Part shown: positions 34,716-43,777 of the stretch, in pieces
How positions within the stretch are numbered: position 1 is the first letter of the stretch
Layout of the letters: the number at the start of each line of letters is the position of its first letter
NCBI GenBank assembly: GCA_964606885.1
Contig: CAZSHB010000004.1
Span: 21,809-85,808, forward strand
DNA: 64,000 nucleotides
Source of the DNA: CAZSHB01 sp964606885
GTDB lineage: Bacteria > Babelota > Babeliae > Babelales > CAIQNR01
Direction: 5' to 3'
Position numbers and translations under genes: made by a program
Notes under the pieces: generated by a model
The model's input: the letters and a program-made list of their open reading frames with translations, nothing else
The model's database searches: none
What the model was told of the DNA's origin: nothing

Positions 34716-35315
34716 TTATTTAGAATACAACTCAACAATCAAATGCTCTTCAACTGGAGCTTGAATGTCTACACGAGCAGGCATACGAAGCACTTGCCCT
34801 TGACGATCATTCTTATTAAGCTCAAGCCATTCAGGAACTTTGATACCAATGTTCAAGCGTTTATCAATAACTTGTTCTAAGAACTTTTCTTTACCAGCAA
34901 CATTTGCCACCAATGCAATCACATCACCAGGCTTAACCAAGAATGACGGTGAGTACACATGACGTCCATTAACCAACACATGGCCATGAACGATCACTTG
35001 ACGAGCTTGACGACGAGTAACTGCCATTTTAAGGCGGTACAACACGTTATCAATACGACGTTCAAGCAATGACAACAGGTTTTCACCCGGTGCGCCTACC
35101 ATACGAACAGCTTCAGTAAAAAAACGACGGAATTGCTTTTCGCGCATACCGTAGATTTCTTTTACTTTTTGCTTTTCGAGCAATTGTTTACCATATTCAG
35201 AAAGCTTCTTTGAAGAACGATTAGCTGCACGCTCTTCAACCTTAGTCAGCTTTATATCTTTTTCTTTAGTCTTACTAGCACCATGCGGGCTATTTTTAAG
35301 ATTTTTCTTATTCAT
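34716..35315 (-). CDS. rpsD: 30S ribosomal protein S4
   Basis: 199 residues with AGGA upstream. The S4 RNA-binding core is clear (LERRIDNVLYRLKMAVTRRQARQ, then HGHVLVNG). The first 40 residues are K/N-rich and lack the common RYxGP start and N-terminal cysteines. S4 starts 30S assembly and in many bacteria represses this part of the operon by binding its mRNA. Confidence 0.94.
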   Translation of the reverse strand: MNKKNLKNSPHGASKTKEKDIKLTKVEERAANRSSKKLSEYGKQLLEKQKVKEIYGMREKQFRRFFTEAVRMVGAPGENLLSLLERRIDNVLYRLKMAVTRRQARQVIVHGHVLVNGRHVYSPSFLVKPGDVIALVANVAGKEKFLEQVIDKRLNIGIKVPEWLELNKNDRQGQVLRMPARVDIQAPVEEHLIVELYSK

Positions 35316-35341
35316 GCGATCCTAATTTCTAAATTCTCGTA

Positions 35342-35728
35342 TTAAACTCTACGTTTTTTTGGTGGACGACAACCATTATGAGGAAGAGGCGTTACGTCTC
35401 TCAACATAGTGACTGCAAGGCCAGCAGATTGGAAAGCGCGGACAATAGAGTCTCTACCTGATCCCGGACCTTGTAAGTTTACTTCAATACTTCTTACGCC
35501 CAACGGAGCCATTTCACGAGCTAAAGTCATGCCTATTTGCGTTGCAGCAAAAGGAGTTCCTTTACGCGCACCCTTAAAGCCCAACTTACCTGAACTGCAA
35601 CGTAACAAAACGTCACCTTCCGGAGTTGTAACCGATACAAGCGTATTATTAAACGTTGATTTTACATGAGCTACAGCAGCTTCAACGCGCGTTTTCTTCT
35701 GTTTTTTTGACTTAGGAGTATATGTCAT
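35342..35728 (-). CDS. rpsK: 30S ribosomal protein S11
   Basis: 128 residues, standard length. Core: STFNNTLVSVTTPEGDVLLRCSSG, LQGPGSGRDSIVRAFQSAGL and the C-terminal PHNGCRPPKKRRV. S11 lies at the 30S platform near the mRNA exit. It sits between rpsM and rpsD in the usual alpha-cluster order. Confidence 0.97.
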   Translation of the reverse strand: MTYTPKSKKQKKTRVEAAVAHVKSTFNNTLVSVTTPEGDVLLRCSSGKLGFKGARKGTPFAATQIGMTLAREMAPLGVRSIEVNLQGPGSGRDSIVRAFQSAGLAVTMLRDVTPLPHNGCRPPKKRRV

Positions 35729-35744
35729 AGTCTAAAACCCCACC

Positions 35745-36134
35745 TTATTTCTTAGTAACTTTACGTTTGAGTGCAATCGTGCTTCCAGCTTTTCTTGGGC
35801 CTTTACGTGTGCGTGCATTTGTCTTGGTGCGTTGGCCTCTTACTGGCAATCCACGCTTATGACGCAGACCACGATATGACCCGATTTCTTGCAAGCGTCG
35901 GATATCAAGCATGATATCTTTACGCAAATCACCTTCTGTTTTATAAGAAGTTGAAATTTCTTTTTGAATTGCAGCAACCTGCTCATCACTAAGCTCTTTA
36001 ACGCGCGTATCCAAATTAATACTTAACTTAGACAATATGTTCTGAGATGTTTTAAGGCCAATGCCATAAACATACGTCAATCCATATTCAATACGCTTAT
36101 TGTAAGGTAATGTTACACCTTCTATACGTGCCAT
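35745..36134 (-). CDS. rpsM: 30S ribosomal protein S13
   Basis: 129 residues from the ATG at 36134, preceded by GGGAG; the ATG 12 nt earlier has no such site. It begins ARIEGVTLPYNKRIEYGLTYVYGIG and has the basic tail GQRTKTNARTRKGPRK. S13 contacts tRNA and the 50S at the head of the 30S subunit. It follows rpmJ by 12 nt. Confidence 0.97.
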   Translation of the reverse strand: MARIEGVTLPYNKRIEYGLTYVYGIGLKTSQNILSKLSINLDTRVKELSDEQVAAIQKEISTSYKTEGDLRKDIMLDIRRLQEIGSYRGLRHKRGLPVRGQRTKTNARTRKGPRKAGSTIALKRKVTKK

Positions 36135-36146
36135 AAATACTCCCAA

Positions 36147-36263
36147 TTATCCTTGTCGTTGTTTGTGACGAGGATTTTTCTTGCATATAACTCTTAACAC
36201 GCGACCACGCTTAACCACATGACAGTCCATACAAATCTTTTTTACCGATGTTTTCACTTTCAT
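36147..36263 (-). CDS. rpmJ: 50S ribosomal protein L36
   Basis: 38 residues, beginning MKVKTSVKKICMDCHVVKRG. The zinc ligands are C11, C14, C27 and H33, the zinc-binding form of L36. It ends NPRHKQRQG as in the family. Its place between infA and rpsM is the classical one. Confidence 0.96.
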   Translation of the reverse strand: MKVKTSVKKICMDCHVVKRGRVLRVICKKNPRHKQRQG

Positions 36264-36287
36264 ACGTGCAACTTTCTTTTTGCTAGT

Positions 36288-36518
36288 TTAGCTCTTGTAT
36301 CGCAATACTATTCTTCCACGAGACAAATCATACGGCGACAACTCCAACGCCACACGATCGCCCGGTAAAATCCTGATATAATTCATACGCATTTTACCGG
36401 ACACATGCCCTAACACCACATGCCCACCCTCTAATTCTACTCGAAACATCGCATTAGGCAACGTTTCTTGAACGATACCGTCAACGCGAATTACGTCTTC
36501 TTTTTGTTTTTTTTCCAT
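36288..36518 (-). CDS. infA: Translation initiation factor IF-1
   Basis: 76 residues from the ATG at 36518, with AGGTAG upstream; the frame extends to 36539. OB-fold core: VQETLPNAMFRVELEGGHVVLGHVSGKMRMNYIRILPGDRV, nearly the family consensus. IF-1 occupies the A site during initiation. It stands between map and rpmJ. Confidence 0.96.
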   Translation of the reverse strand: MEKKQKEDVIRVDGIVQETLPNAMFRVELEGGHVVLGHVSGKMRMNYIRILPGDRVALELSPYDLSRGRIVLRYKS

Positions 36519-36541
36519 ATGTCTTCTACCTGCCATCACTT

Positions 36542-37294
36542 TTAAGGTAAACGCGTTACCACTTTTGGACCATTTTCAGTAATTAGTACCGTATCTTCAA
36601 CATGCGCCGCCAAGCTTTTATCCTTGGTCAACACTGTCCACCCGTCTTGCGCCACATACACCTCGTAATCACCTTCAGTGATCATAGGTTCTATAGCAAG
36701 AGCCATTCCTACTCTTAAAACCGGTCCCTGTCCTGCTCGTCCATAGTTTAAAAGCTCCGGTTCTTCATGAAGCTTTTTACCAATGCCATGCCCAGCAAAA
36801 TCACGCACTACCCCAAATCCATGTTTTTCAACTTCTTGTTGAATGGAAGAGGAAATATCACCCAAACGATTTCCAGAACAAGCTTTCGCTATCCCTTTAT
36901 CAAGAGCGCTTTGCGCAACCTCAACAAGGCGATGGGCAGATTCAGGTACGATCCCTACAAAAACAGTCCGTGCCATATCCGCACAATACCCGTTCCATGA
37001 AGCGCAAATATCAATTTTTACTACATCGCCATTTTTTAAAATTTTCTTTGCTGACGGAATTCCATGCACAACTTCAGCATTCACTGAAATACACGATGCA
37101 TGACGATAAGTCCCATAACCTATAGTACTTGAGCGAAGACCTTTTTGCACAAGCGTCTTAGTAATTACAGCATCAATATCTAATGTTGAAACACCCGGCT
37201 GTACCTGCTGTAAAGTAATCTGCATCGTTTCTGCAAGAAGTTTTCCTGCCATTTCCATTTTAGCAAAGGCAGCTTTATTTTTTATAGGAATCAT
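36542..37294 (-). CDS. map: Methionine aminopeptidase, type I
   Basis: 250 residues. The pita-bread fold metal ligands are seen in the contexts VKIDICASWNGYCADMART (two D), GHGIGKKLHEEP (H) and the later AIEPMIT and EDTVLIT (two E). It removes the initiator methionine from new proteins. The start overlaps the adk stop as ATGA, which suggests coupled translation. Confidence 0.95.
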   Translation of the reverse strand: MIPIKNKAAFAKMEMAGKLLAETMQITLQQVQPGVSTLDIDAVITKTLVQKGLRSSTIGYGTYRHASCISVNAEVVHGIPSAKKILKNGDVVKIDICASWNGYCADMARTVFVGIVPESAHRLVEVAQSALDKGIAKACSGNRLGDISSSIQQEVEKHGFGVVRDFAGHGIGKKLHEEPELLNYGRAGQGPVLRVGMALAIEPMITEGDYEVYVAQDGWTVLTKDKSLAAHVEDTVLITENGPKVVTRLP

Positions 37295-37977
37295 AATGAT
37301 CCATACTCTTGCTTAAGTTGATTAAAAAGCTGAGCTGTCGGTACTTGCGCATTAACTTCTTCAACTCTAAAACCTTCTTTTTTGCAGACTGTTTTTAGTT
37401 CACCTGCATGTCTATGATAAATCTGAAGTCTATTTTTAATGGTTTCAGGATTATCATCAACACGCTGTATTAACGCTGATCCACATACATCACATACACC
37501 ATCAACCATAGGTTTAAGACGAGCATCTCTGCTTGAATAAACTCGTTGACAGCTTTTATTGCTGCATATAAGACGCGATGACAATCGTTGTACAATTTCT
37601 TGATCCGGTACTTTAAGTTCAATAATACTTATTGCTAAGTGCGGAAAACGAAATCTTACTATTTCAAAAAACTTCTCTGCTTGCACAACAGTTCTTGGAA
37701 AACCATCAAAAATAATAGTTTTACCGCCCGCTTGTTGTTCTTCAAGCCATTCAATAACCATATCAATAATCACATCATCTGAAACAAGAGTACCTAATTT
37801 CATAGCAGAATCTATCTGCTTACCAATTGCGGTACCTTCAGCAAGATGCTTTCTGCAAAGGTCGCCTGTAGACAACTGTACCCAAGACAGATTGTCTACA
37901 CACATACGAGAAAGCGAACCTTTTCCCGAGCCAGGAGCCCCTAAAAATACTATCAACTGTCGACCCTCTGTACTCAA
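37291..37977 (-). CDS. adk: Adenylate kinase
   Basis: 228 residues from a TTG start at 37977 that overlaps the secY stop (TTGA), with GAGGGG upstream. P-loop GAPGSGKGS, DGFPRT motif, and a LID domain with four cysteines (CSNKSC and CDVC) for zinc. It interconverts ATP, ADP and AMP. The rare start codon and overlap may limit its output relative to secY. Confidence 0.93.
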   Translation of the reverse strand: MSTEGRQLIVFLGAPGSGKGSLSRMCVDNLSWVQLSTGDLCRKHLAEGTAIGKQIDSAMKLGTLVSDDVIIDMVIEWLEEQQAGGKTIIFDGFPRTVVQAEKFFEIVRFRFPHLAISIIELKVPDQEIVQRLSSRLICSNKSCQRVYSSRDARLKPMVDGVCDVCGSALIQRVDDNPETIKNRLQIYHRHAGELKTVCKKEGFRVEEVNAQVPTAQLFNQLKQEYGSL

Positions 37978-39287
37978 CGTGCCCCTCTTGCCTTTAATCT
38001 GCCGGAACTTAAAAAGCCTTCGTAGTTGTGTTCAACCAAATACGATTCGATTTGAGCAGAAGTATCCAAGCCCACACCAACTACAATTAATAATGCTGTA
38101 CCACCCAAATAAAATGGCATCGTAACAAACGCACCTAATATGTTTGGCAATGAAGCTAAAACACCCAAGTAGACAGCGCCTACAAGACCCAAACGAGTTA
38201 ATATATGATCAAAAAATTCAGCTGTTTTGCGACCAGGTCTAACCCCAGGAACAAAGCCGCCACTTTTTTTAATTTGGTCTGCTAAATCTGAAGGATTAAA
38301 TGCCATAGCTGTATAAAAGAAGTAAAAGAACACGATCAAAATAAATTGTAATACGTTGTAGATAAGCCCTGTATACACAAGTTTATCTGACAACATAGCA
38401 AAAAATTTCGCCTTCTTTGCAAGCATACCAATAAGACCTATAGGTACGTTAAGAATAGTACTTGCAAAAATCACTGGCATGACGCTTGCATTATTAATCT
38501 TAAACGGAATATATGAACTTTGTCCGCCATATACTCTGTTACCCACAACACGACGCGCATACTGTACCGGTATTTTACGATCACCTCTTTCTAAGAAAAC
38601 AATACAGCATGTTATTGCTATAAAGAACGCCCAAATAAGAAACGCAATAATAATATCTAGAGTACCTGTTTGCACTGCATGCATTGTGCGTAGTACATAG
38701 TCAGGAAAACGTCCAACAATACCCGCAAAGATGATCATGGAACTTCCGTTACCGATACCAAACAATGATATCTGCTCACCTAGCCACATGACCACCATGC
38801 AACCTACAGAAAGCGATAAAATGAATATCAGTCGAAACATCCAACCCGGATCAATCACAAGCCCGTACGACTCAAGACCGGCTGCGTACAGCGAACTGTA
38901 CATAACGCTTAAACCAAGAGCGACATAACGGGTATATTGATTAATCACCCTTCTGCCATATTCACCCTCTTTTAAAAGACGTTCAAATTCAGGCAATGTA
39001 AAGCCCAAAATTTGCATCATAATAGAAGCAGTAATATACGGCATAATCCCTAATGCAAACAACGTACACTGAGCAAGACTACCACCTGAGAAAATATCTA
39101 AGTATGATAATACGCCGCTCAATTTACTCGCCTGCTGCATGAAATCATGCAAACGATTAATATCAACGCCAATAACAGGAATATAAGTACCTAAGCGATA
39201 GACTATTAAAACACCTAACGTGAATAATATCTTTTTTGAAAGCTCAGGAACGCGAAAAATGTTACGAAAGTTTCGAAAAATTATCAC
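37974..39287 (-). CDS. secY: Protein translocase subunit SecY
   Basis: 437 residues from a GTG start at 39287 with AAGGCG upstream. Ten membrane helices; the plug region follows YIPVIGVDI, and YARRVVGNRVYGGQSSYIPFKIN is the conserved cytoplasmic loop. SecY forms the export channel for the many signal-peptide proteins in this window. It lies between rplO and adk, the usual spc position. Confidence 0.96.
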   Translation of the reverse strand: MIIFRNFRNIFRVPELSKKILFTLGVLIVYRLGTYIPVIGVDINRLHDFMQQASKLSGVLSYLDIFSGGSLAQCTLFALGIMPYITASIMMQILGFTLPEFERLLKEGEYGRRVINQYTRYVALGLSVMYSSLYAAGLESYGLVIDPGWMFRLIFILSLSVGCMVVMWLGEQISLFGIGNGSSMIIFAGIVGRFPDYVLRTMHAVQTGTLDIIIAFLIWAFFIAITCCIVFLERGDRKIPVQYARRVVGNRVYGGQSSYIPFKINNASVMPVIFASTILNVPIGLIGMLAKKAKFFAMLSDKLVYTGLIYNVLQFILIVFFYFFYTAMAFNPSDLADQIKKSGGFVPGVRPGRKTAEFFDHILTRLGLVGAVYLGVLASLPNILGAFVTMPFYLGGTALLIVVGVGLDTSAQIESYLVEHNYEGFLSSGRLKARGAR

Positions 39288-39299
39288 TTTTACGCCTTT

Positions 39300-39737
39300 T
39301 TACAAAGTATGCGCCTCACCACCACACGCAGCAATTAGTTCAATTGCTTTCGCGCTATACGCATCAACAGTAATATGAAGTTTTTTTGACAAAGAACCAT
39401 TAGCAAGCACTTTAACGAGTGAACCTTTTTTAGCTATACCCTTATGTGCCAATACTGCTTTGGTTATCTGATCACCTTCATTGAAAAATTCTTGTAATTG
39501 ATCAAGAGTCACTAAAGTAAAGTCTATTTTAAAGCGCTTATTGTTAAAACCACGCTTTGGCAAACGACGATGCAATGGCATTTGTCCGCCTTCAAAAGAA
39601 GCTTTTACTTTTTTTGCTCCGCCTGAACGAGCTTTTTGACCCTTGTGGCCCTTACCAGATGTACCACCGCGGCTACCGCCACGACCAATACGTTTTCTTT
39701 TTTTGGTAAGACCAACTCGCGTATTAAGCATTTCCAT
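39300..39737 (-). CDS. rplO: 50S ribosomal protein L15
   Basis: 145 residues. The glycine-rich N-terminus KRIGRGGSRGGTSGKGHKGQ is diagnostic. The start at 39737 has AAAGGTAG upstream and overlaps the rpsE stop by 14 nt. This overlap leaves no space for rpmD (L30), which normally lies here. L15 is a late 50S assembly protein. Confidence 0.96.
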   Translation of the reverse strand: MEMLNTRVGLTKKRKRIGRGGSRGGTSGKGHKGQKARSGGAKKVKASFEGGQMPLHRRLPKRGFNNKRFKIDFTLVTLDQLQEFFNEGDQITKAVLAHKGIAKKGSLVKVLANGSLSKKLHITVDAYSAKAIELIAACGGEAHTL

Positions 39738-40272
39738 TATGACTACCTTTCATGACTTGCTCAGGAGTTTTTCCACGCATACGAGCAACTTGTTGCAAAG
39801 AACGAAGTTGAGCTAGAGCGTTAAAAGCCGCTTTCACAACGTTCGTACGATTTCCAGAGCCCATAGACTTAGATAAAACATCTTTAATGCCTGCTGCTTC
39901 CATAACAGAACGAACAGCACCACCAGCAATAACACCGGTACCTTTAGATGCAGATCTCATAAATACTTTGCTTGAACCATGCTTACCTAACACATCGTAG
40001 GCAATCGTAGCACCGCGCAAAGGAATTTCTATAAGTTTTTTACGTGCTCTATTAGTAGCTTTTGCAATTGCTGAAGCTACTTCTCGGCTTTTGCCTGAAG
40101 CAAGACCGATACGACCATTTTGATCACCTGAAACCACTAATGCTGAAAACGAGAATCGCTTTCCGCCTTTAGTTACTTTTGTTACACGACGTACGCAGAT
40201 AACTTGATCAACCATATTTGATTGTTCTTTACCACCGTGCGTAGCGTCTTCTTTTTTTCTATGTTCAGTCAT
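39724..40272 (-). CDS. rpsE: 30S ribosomal protein S5
   Basis: 182 residues from the ATG at 40272, placed 6 nt after AAGGA; another ATG lies 6 nt earlier. Core: RRVTKVTKGGKRFSFSALVV, GKSREVASAIAKA and GVIAGGAVRSVMEAAGIKDV. S5 affects translational accuracy and mRNA unwinding. A short K/E/H-rich N-terminal extension precedes the core. Confidence 0.96.
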   Translation of the reverse strand: MTEHRKKEDATHGGKEQSNMVDQVICVRRVTKVTKGGKRFSFSALVVSGDQNGRIGLASGKSREVASAIAKATNRARKKLIEIPLRGATIAYDVLGKHGSSKVFMRSASKGTGVIAGGAVRSVMEAAGIKDVLSKSMGSGNRTNVVKAAFNALAQLRSLQQVARMRGKTPEQVMKGSHNGNA

Positions 40273-40287
40273 TATCATTCCTTAAGC

Positions 40288-40644
40288 TTAAATCTGAAGC
40301 CCGGCTTCACGAGCACCTTCAGCCAAAGCACGTACACGTCCATGATAAAGGAATCTACCTCTATCAAAACATGCCTTTGTAATACCTTGTTCGATAATTC
40401 TTTTTGCAAGTTCTTTACCTACTGCATGAGCTTTTTCTTTTTTTGTACCAGTCAATTGCTTAAGCTCTAGTGTAGAACAACTTGCCAACGTTTTTTGCTG
40501 TACGTCATCAATCAATTGAGCATACATGTGATCTGCACTTCTAAAAATAGAAATACGTGGTAACACTGAATCTCTTTTGATACGACTACGTACATGTAAA
40601 GCACGTCTTACTTTACTTTTTGAAATTTTACTTTGTAATGACAT
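40288..40644 (-). CDS. rplR: 50S ribosomal protein L18
   Basis: 118 residues, normal length. Ends FDRGRFLYHGRVRALAEGAREAGLQI, the L18 consensus. L18 binds 5S rRNA with L5. Start with GAGGA upstream; 28 nt after rplF. Confidence 0.96.
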   Translation of the reverse strand: MSLQSKISKSKVRRALHVRSRIKRDSVLPRISIFRSADHMYAQLIDDVQQKTLASCSTLELKQLTGTKKEKAHAVGKELAKRIIEQGITKACFDRGRFLYHGRVRALAEGAREAGLQI

Positions 40645-40671
40645 AGTTTTAAATCCTCTTATGTACCGTTA

Positions 40672-41214
40672 TTAAGACCCGGCCTTAGTTTTACCTGCTT
40701 TGCGAATAACAACATCAGTATCAACTTTTACACCGGTACCTTTGTAAGGTTCCACAGGTCTAAGAAGTCTAAACTGCCCACATACTTGACCCAAAAGTTC
40801 TTTATCAGATGACTTAAGAGTTATATTTTGACCAGTCTTATCAACTTCAATAGCAACTCCTTGAGGCAGCTCAAAATTAATTTTGTGGCTGTATCCCAAA
40901 GAAAATTCTACCATGTTGCCTTTTGGTATGGCTTTAAAACCAAGACCAATAATTTGCACTTGACGCTCAAATGGTTTTTGTGAACCACTAATTCTTGAAG
41001 CCAAAAGCGCTCTGTGTAATCCCCAAATACATTTCGTCTTACGAGTCATGTCAGGTGATTTAACAAATAATTTTTCTTCTTTAAATTCAACTGTTAAAGG
41101 TGCAGGAACGGTATAGACACCGGTAAGAAACTTACCAGAAAAATGTACGTCATGGCCTTTAACTTCGACTTTAACACCCGCGCAGTTGATAGGCATTCTT
41201 CCAATTTTTGACAT
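40672..41214 (-). CDS. rplF: 50S ribosomal protein L6
   Basis: 180 residues. Begins MSKIGRMPI and contains IGLGFKAIPKGNMVEFSLGYSH; the C-terminal half ends with VEPYKGTGVKVDTDVVIRKAGK. It has the usual two-domain form. L6 lies near the factor-binding site. AAGGG precedes the start. Confidence 0.96.
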   Translation of the reverse strand: MSKIGRMPINCAGVKVEVKGHDVHFSGKFLTGVYTVPAPLTVEFKEEKLFVKSPDMTRKTKCIWGLHRALLASRISGSQKPFERQVQIIGLGFKAIPKGNMVEFSLGYSHKINFELPQGVAIEVDKTGQNITLKSSDKELLGQVCGQFRLLRPVEPYKGTGVKVDTDVVIRKAGKTKAGS

Positions 41215-41224
41215 AGATGTACCC

Positions 41225-41626
41225 TTACCAAACTTTGCAGATAACTTCGCCGCCTAAGCGTGAAGTTGATTCTTTTGCTTGTTTATCCGTCATCAAACCT
41301 TTGCTTGTTGAAAGAATAGAAAGACCAAGGCCACCAATGACCGGCTTAATATTTTTCACTTTAGCATAGACGCGACGGCTTGGTTTACTAATACGAGTAA
41401 TTTCATGAATAACAGATTCGCCATCAACATACTTCAACACAACTTTTAATGTCTTGAATGCATCTTGATTATCAATTACTTGCACATCTTTAATAAAGCC
41501 TTCTTGCTTTAACAAAAGAGCTATCTGTTCATTCATGTTTGAATGAGAAACTTCAACAAATGGTTTTGATGCCATAAGAGCGTTTCTGATTCTAGTTAGG
41601 AAATTTCCTATTGAGTCAATAGACAT
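41225..41626 (-). CDS. rpsH: 30S ribosomal protein S8
   Basis: 133 residues. Starts DSIGNFLTRIRNAL and ends STSRLGGEVICKVW, both family consensus. S8 binds the central domain of 16S rRNA, and in many bacteria it represses the spc genes by binding their mRNA. GAGG precedes the start. Confidence 0.97.
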   Translation of the reverse strand: MSIDSIGNFLTRIRNALMASKPFVEVSHSNMNEQIALLLKQEGFIKDVQVIDNQDAFKTLKVVLKYVDGESVIHEITRISKPSRRVYAKVKNIKPVIGGLGLSILSTSKGLMTDKQAKESTSRLGGEVICKVW

Positions 41627-41640
41627 AGTATACCTCTACC

Positions 41641-41946
41641 TTACCAGCTCGTTTTCTTTACACCCGGAAGAAGACCATCAAGGGCCAACTTTCTAAGCAT
41701 AATACGAGAAATCTTAAACATTCTAAAATAGCCGCGTGCTCTACCAGTCAATGCACAACGATTACGCACACGAACAGCACTAGAATTACGAGGTAAAGCT
41801 GCAAGCTCTGCCTGTGCTTCTAAACGCTCTTGCAAAGAACGTGAAACATCTTTCACGACATCTTTAAGCGCTGCTCTTTGACTAGCATAACGCTGCACAA
41901 GAACTTTTCTTTTTTCGTTTTTAACGATCATAGACTTTTTTGCCAT
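41641..41946 (-). CDS. rpsN: 30S ribosomal protein S14, zinc-free form
   Basis: 101 residues, the long form without the CxxC pairs of the zinc type. Core: LPRNSSAVRVRNRCALTGRARGYFRMF and the end LPGVKKTSW. S14 helps assemble the 30S head. Standard place between rplE and rpsH. Confidence 0.96.
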   Translation of the reverse strand: MAKKSMIVKNEKRKVLVQRYASQRAALKDVVKDVSRSLQERLEAQAELAALPRNSSAVRVRNRCALTGRARGYFRMFKISRIMLRKLALDGLLPGVKKTSW

Positions 41947-41953
41947 GTGCTAC

Positions 41954-42508
41954 CTATTTCTTATCTTGAGTTCTAAAAGGCATATTAAAGCTTTTCAACA
42001 ATGCGTATGCATCTGCATCATTCTTTGCTGTTGTACAAATGGTGATATTAAGACCATGTACTTTTTCACTTGCAGTCATTGTTGCTTCTGGAAAGATAGA
42101 CCATTCTTTGATACCGAGGTTGTAATTACCACGTCTATCTAATTTTGGACTTACCCCTCTAAAATCACGAACGTTTGGTAGCGCAATATTAATTAAACGA
42201 TCCAAAAATTCGTACATTCTGTCACGACGTAAAGTCACTGCAACGCCAAGTTGCATGCCTTCACGAATTTTAAAACCAGCAATTGATTTTTTTGCTTTAG
42301 TAATAACAGGATTTTGACCTGCAAGCTGACGGATAACTTTAGTAACGTGTTGAAGAGCACGGCTATCGCCTACAGCTTCTTTAACACCAACGTTTATCAC
42401 AATCTTTGAAAGAGCAGGAACTTCCATAATATTAGAAAGACCTAAGCTCTTTTGAAGATCAGCTCGTATGGTAGTTTGATACTGTTCTTGTAATCTAGTT
42501 TTTGCCAT
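41954..42508 (-). CDS. rplE: 50S ribosomal protein L5
   Basis: 184 residues. Core: KIVINVGVKEAV, QNPVITKAKKSIAGFKIREG and FDRRGNYNLGIKEW-like text. L5 binds 5S rRNA and touches the P-site tRNA. AAGGG precedes the ATG; 11 nt separate it from rplX. Confidence 0.97.
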   Translation of the reverse strand: MAKTRLQEQYQTTIRADLQKSLGLSNIMEVPALSKIVINVGVKEAVGDSRALQHVTKVIRQLAGQNPVITKAKKSIAGFKIREGMQLGVAVTLRRDRMYEFLDRLINIALPNVRDFRGVSPKLDRRGNYNLGIKEWSIFPEATMTASEKVHGLNITICTTAKNDADAYALLKSFNMPFRTQDKK

Positions 42509-42519
42509 AATTTAGTCCC

Positions 42520-42831
42520 TTACCATGTCTCTTGACAACGTTTACATACACGAGCACGGCTACCATCAGCAAGCTCTTTAACGCCTACACGGCACGGCTT
42601 TTTACATGCAGGACAAACAGGCATAACTTTACAAAGAAGAATATATGATTCTTCTTTTTTAATAGTACCAGGCTGACCTTGTTGACGCGGCTTTAAGTGA
42701 CGAGTCACAATAGCAACGCCTTTTACTCTAATTTTCTCTTTCTTAGGAGACAGTTCAATTACTTGACCTTCTTTACCCTTATGCTTTCCAGAGATTACTT
42801 TTACTGTGTCATTTTTCTTTATGCGTAGCAT
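42520..42831 (-). CDS. rplX: 50S ribosomal protein L24
   Basis: 103 residues. KOW motif near the start (VKVISGKHKGKEGQV). C-terminal C73, C76, C96 and C99 suggest a small zinc site, present in many bacterial L24. L24 starts 50S assembly. GGGGAA precedes the ATG. Confidence 0.96.
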   Translation of the reverse strand: MLRIKKNDTVKVISGKHKGKEGQVIELSPKKEKIRVKGVAIVTRHLKPRQQGQPGTIKKEESYILLCKVMPVCPACKKPCRVGVKELADGSRARVCKRCQETW

Positions 42832-42844
42832 TATTTATTCCCCA

Positions 42845-43222
42845 CTACAAAACTTCTGGAGCCAAAGAAACAAGCTTAGGGTAACCCTTATAGCCATTTC
42901 TTGGACGAAGTTCACGAGCAATTGGACCGAACACACGAGATGCTAAAAGCTCGCCATCTTTAATAATGACTGCAGCGTTTTCACCAAAACGAATGTATGT
43001 ACCATCTTCTCGTCTAAATTCTTTCTTTGTACGCACGATAACTGCTGTTACCACGTCGCCCTTTTTTACAAGGCCACCTGGCGTTACGCTTTTTACAGCG
43101 CAGCGAATGATGTCACCCAAATAAGCATAACGCTTAAGAGTACCACCGGAAACATGAATACATTGTATCCACTTAGCACCAGAATTGTCTGCTACTACTA
43201 AATAGGATTGCTTTTGTATCAT
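42845..43222 (-). CDS. rplN: 50S ribosomal protein L14
   Basis: 125 residues. Begins MIQKQSYLVVADNSGAK and ends with KLVSLAPEVL, as in the family. L14 lies at the subunit interface. GAGGAG precedes the ATG, which overlaps the rpsQ stop as ATGA. Confidence 0.97.
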   Translation of the reverse strand: MIQKQSYLVVADNSGAKWIQCIHVSGGTLKRYAYLGDIIRCAVKSVTPGGLVKKGDVVTAVIVRTKKEFRREDGTYIRFGENAAVIIKDGELLASRVFGPIARELRPRNGYKGYPKLVSLAPEVL

Positions 43223-43530
43223 ACTTGCTCCTCAATGCTTTTAGCAGAGAGCTCTGAGTCTGCCTTCTTAACAACTTTAGAGAGATACATGAATTTGCTT
43301 TTTGAGACAGGCTTGCCTTCAAAAAATTCAACAATATCACCCACTTTTGCCTGGGTAAGCGGATCGTGCACTTTATATTTTTTGACTGCTTTTAAAACTT
43401 TTCCGAATAGTGGATGCTTATATACGCGCACCACACTTACCACAACAGTCTTGTGCATCTTATCCGATACCACTTCTCCAACCCAAGTAGTCTTAGGCAT
43501 AGTTGTGTGTTCTTTTTTTATTTTACTCAT
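43219..43530 (-). CDS. rpsQ: 30S ribosomal protein S17
   Basis: 103 residues from the ATG at 43530, which overlaps the rpmC stop by 8 nt. A later ATG at 43500 (MPKTTWVG) would give the classical S17 length. OB-fold core: GEVVSDKMHKTVVVSVVRVYKHPLFGKVL. C-terminal extension of about 20 residues. The start choice is uncertain. Confidence 0.9.
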   Translation of the reverse strand: MSKIKKEHTTMPKTTWVGEVVSDKMHKTVVVSVVRVYKHPLFGKVLKAVKKYKVHDPLTQAKVGDIVEFFEGKPVSKSKFMYLSKVVKKADSELSAKSIEEQV

Positions 43531-43777
43531 GAGCTTGCTCGTTTCCAGCATTTAGTGCATCAAATATCAGTTTTAGAAATTCAATGCGTGTTTTTTCTGT
43601 TTTCAAAGTTAAACCGCATGCAATGCCACGGCGTAATTTTTTAAACTGTGAAAAATTTTTCACATGAGAAGTTGCTGTATTTAGTTTTAAGCTAAATAAT
43701 TCACGTCTCATTTCATCAATTTTCTGATTCAATTCTTCAATAGTTAGCGTACGCAATTCCTCAGCAACTCTGTTCAT
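43523..43777 (-). CDS. rpmC: 50S ribosomal protein L29
   Basis: 84 residues, slightly long for L29. Core: LNQKIDEMRRELFSLKLNTATSH. The start lies within the end of rplP and has GGAGGAA upstream. L29 sits at the tunnel exit, where targeting factors dock. Confidence 0.93.
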   Translation of the reverse strand: MNRVAEELRTLTIEELNQKIDEMRRELFSLKLNTATSHVKNFSQFKKLRRGIACGLTLKTEKTRIEFLKLIFDALNAGNEQAHE

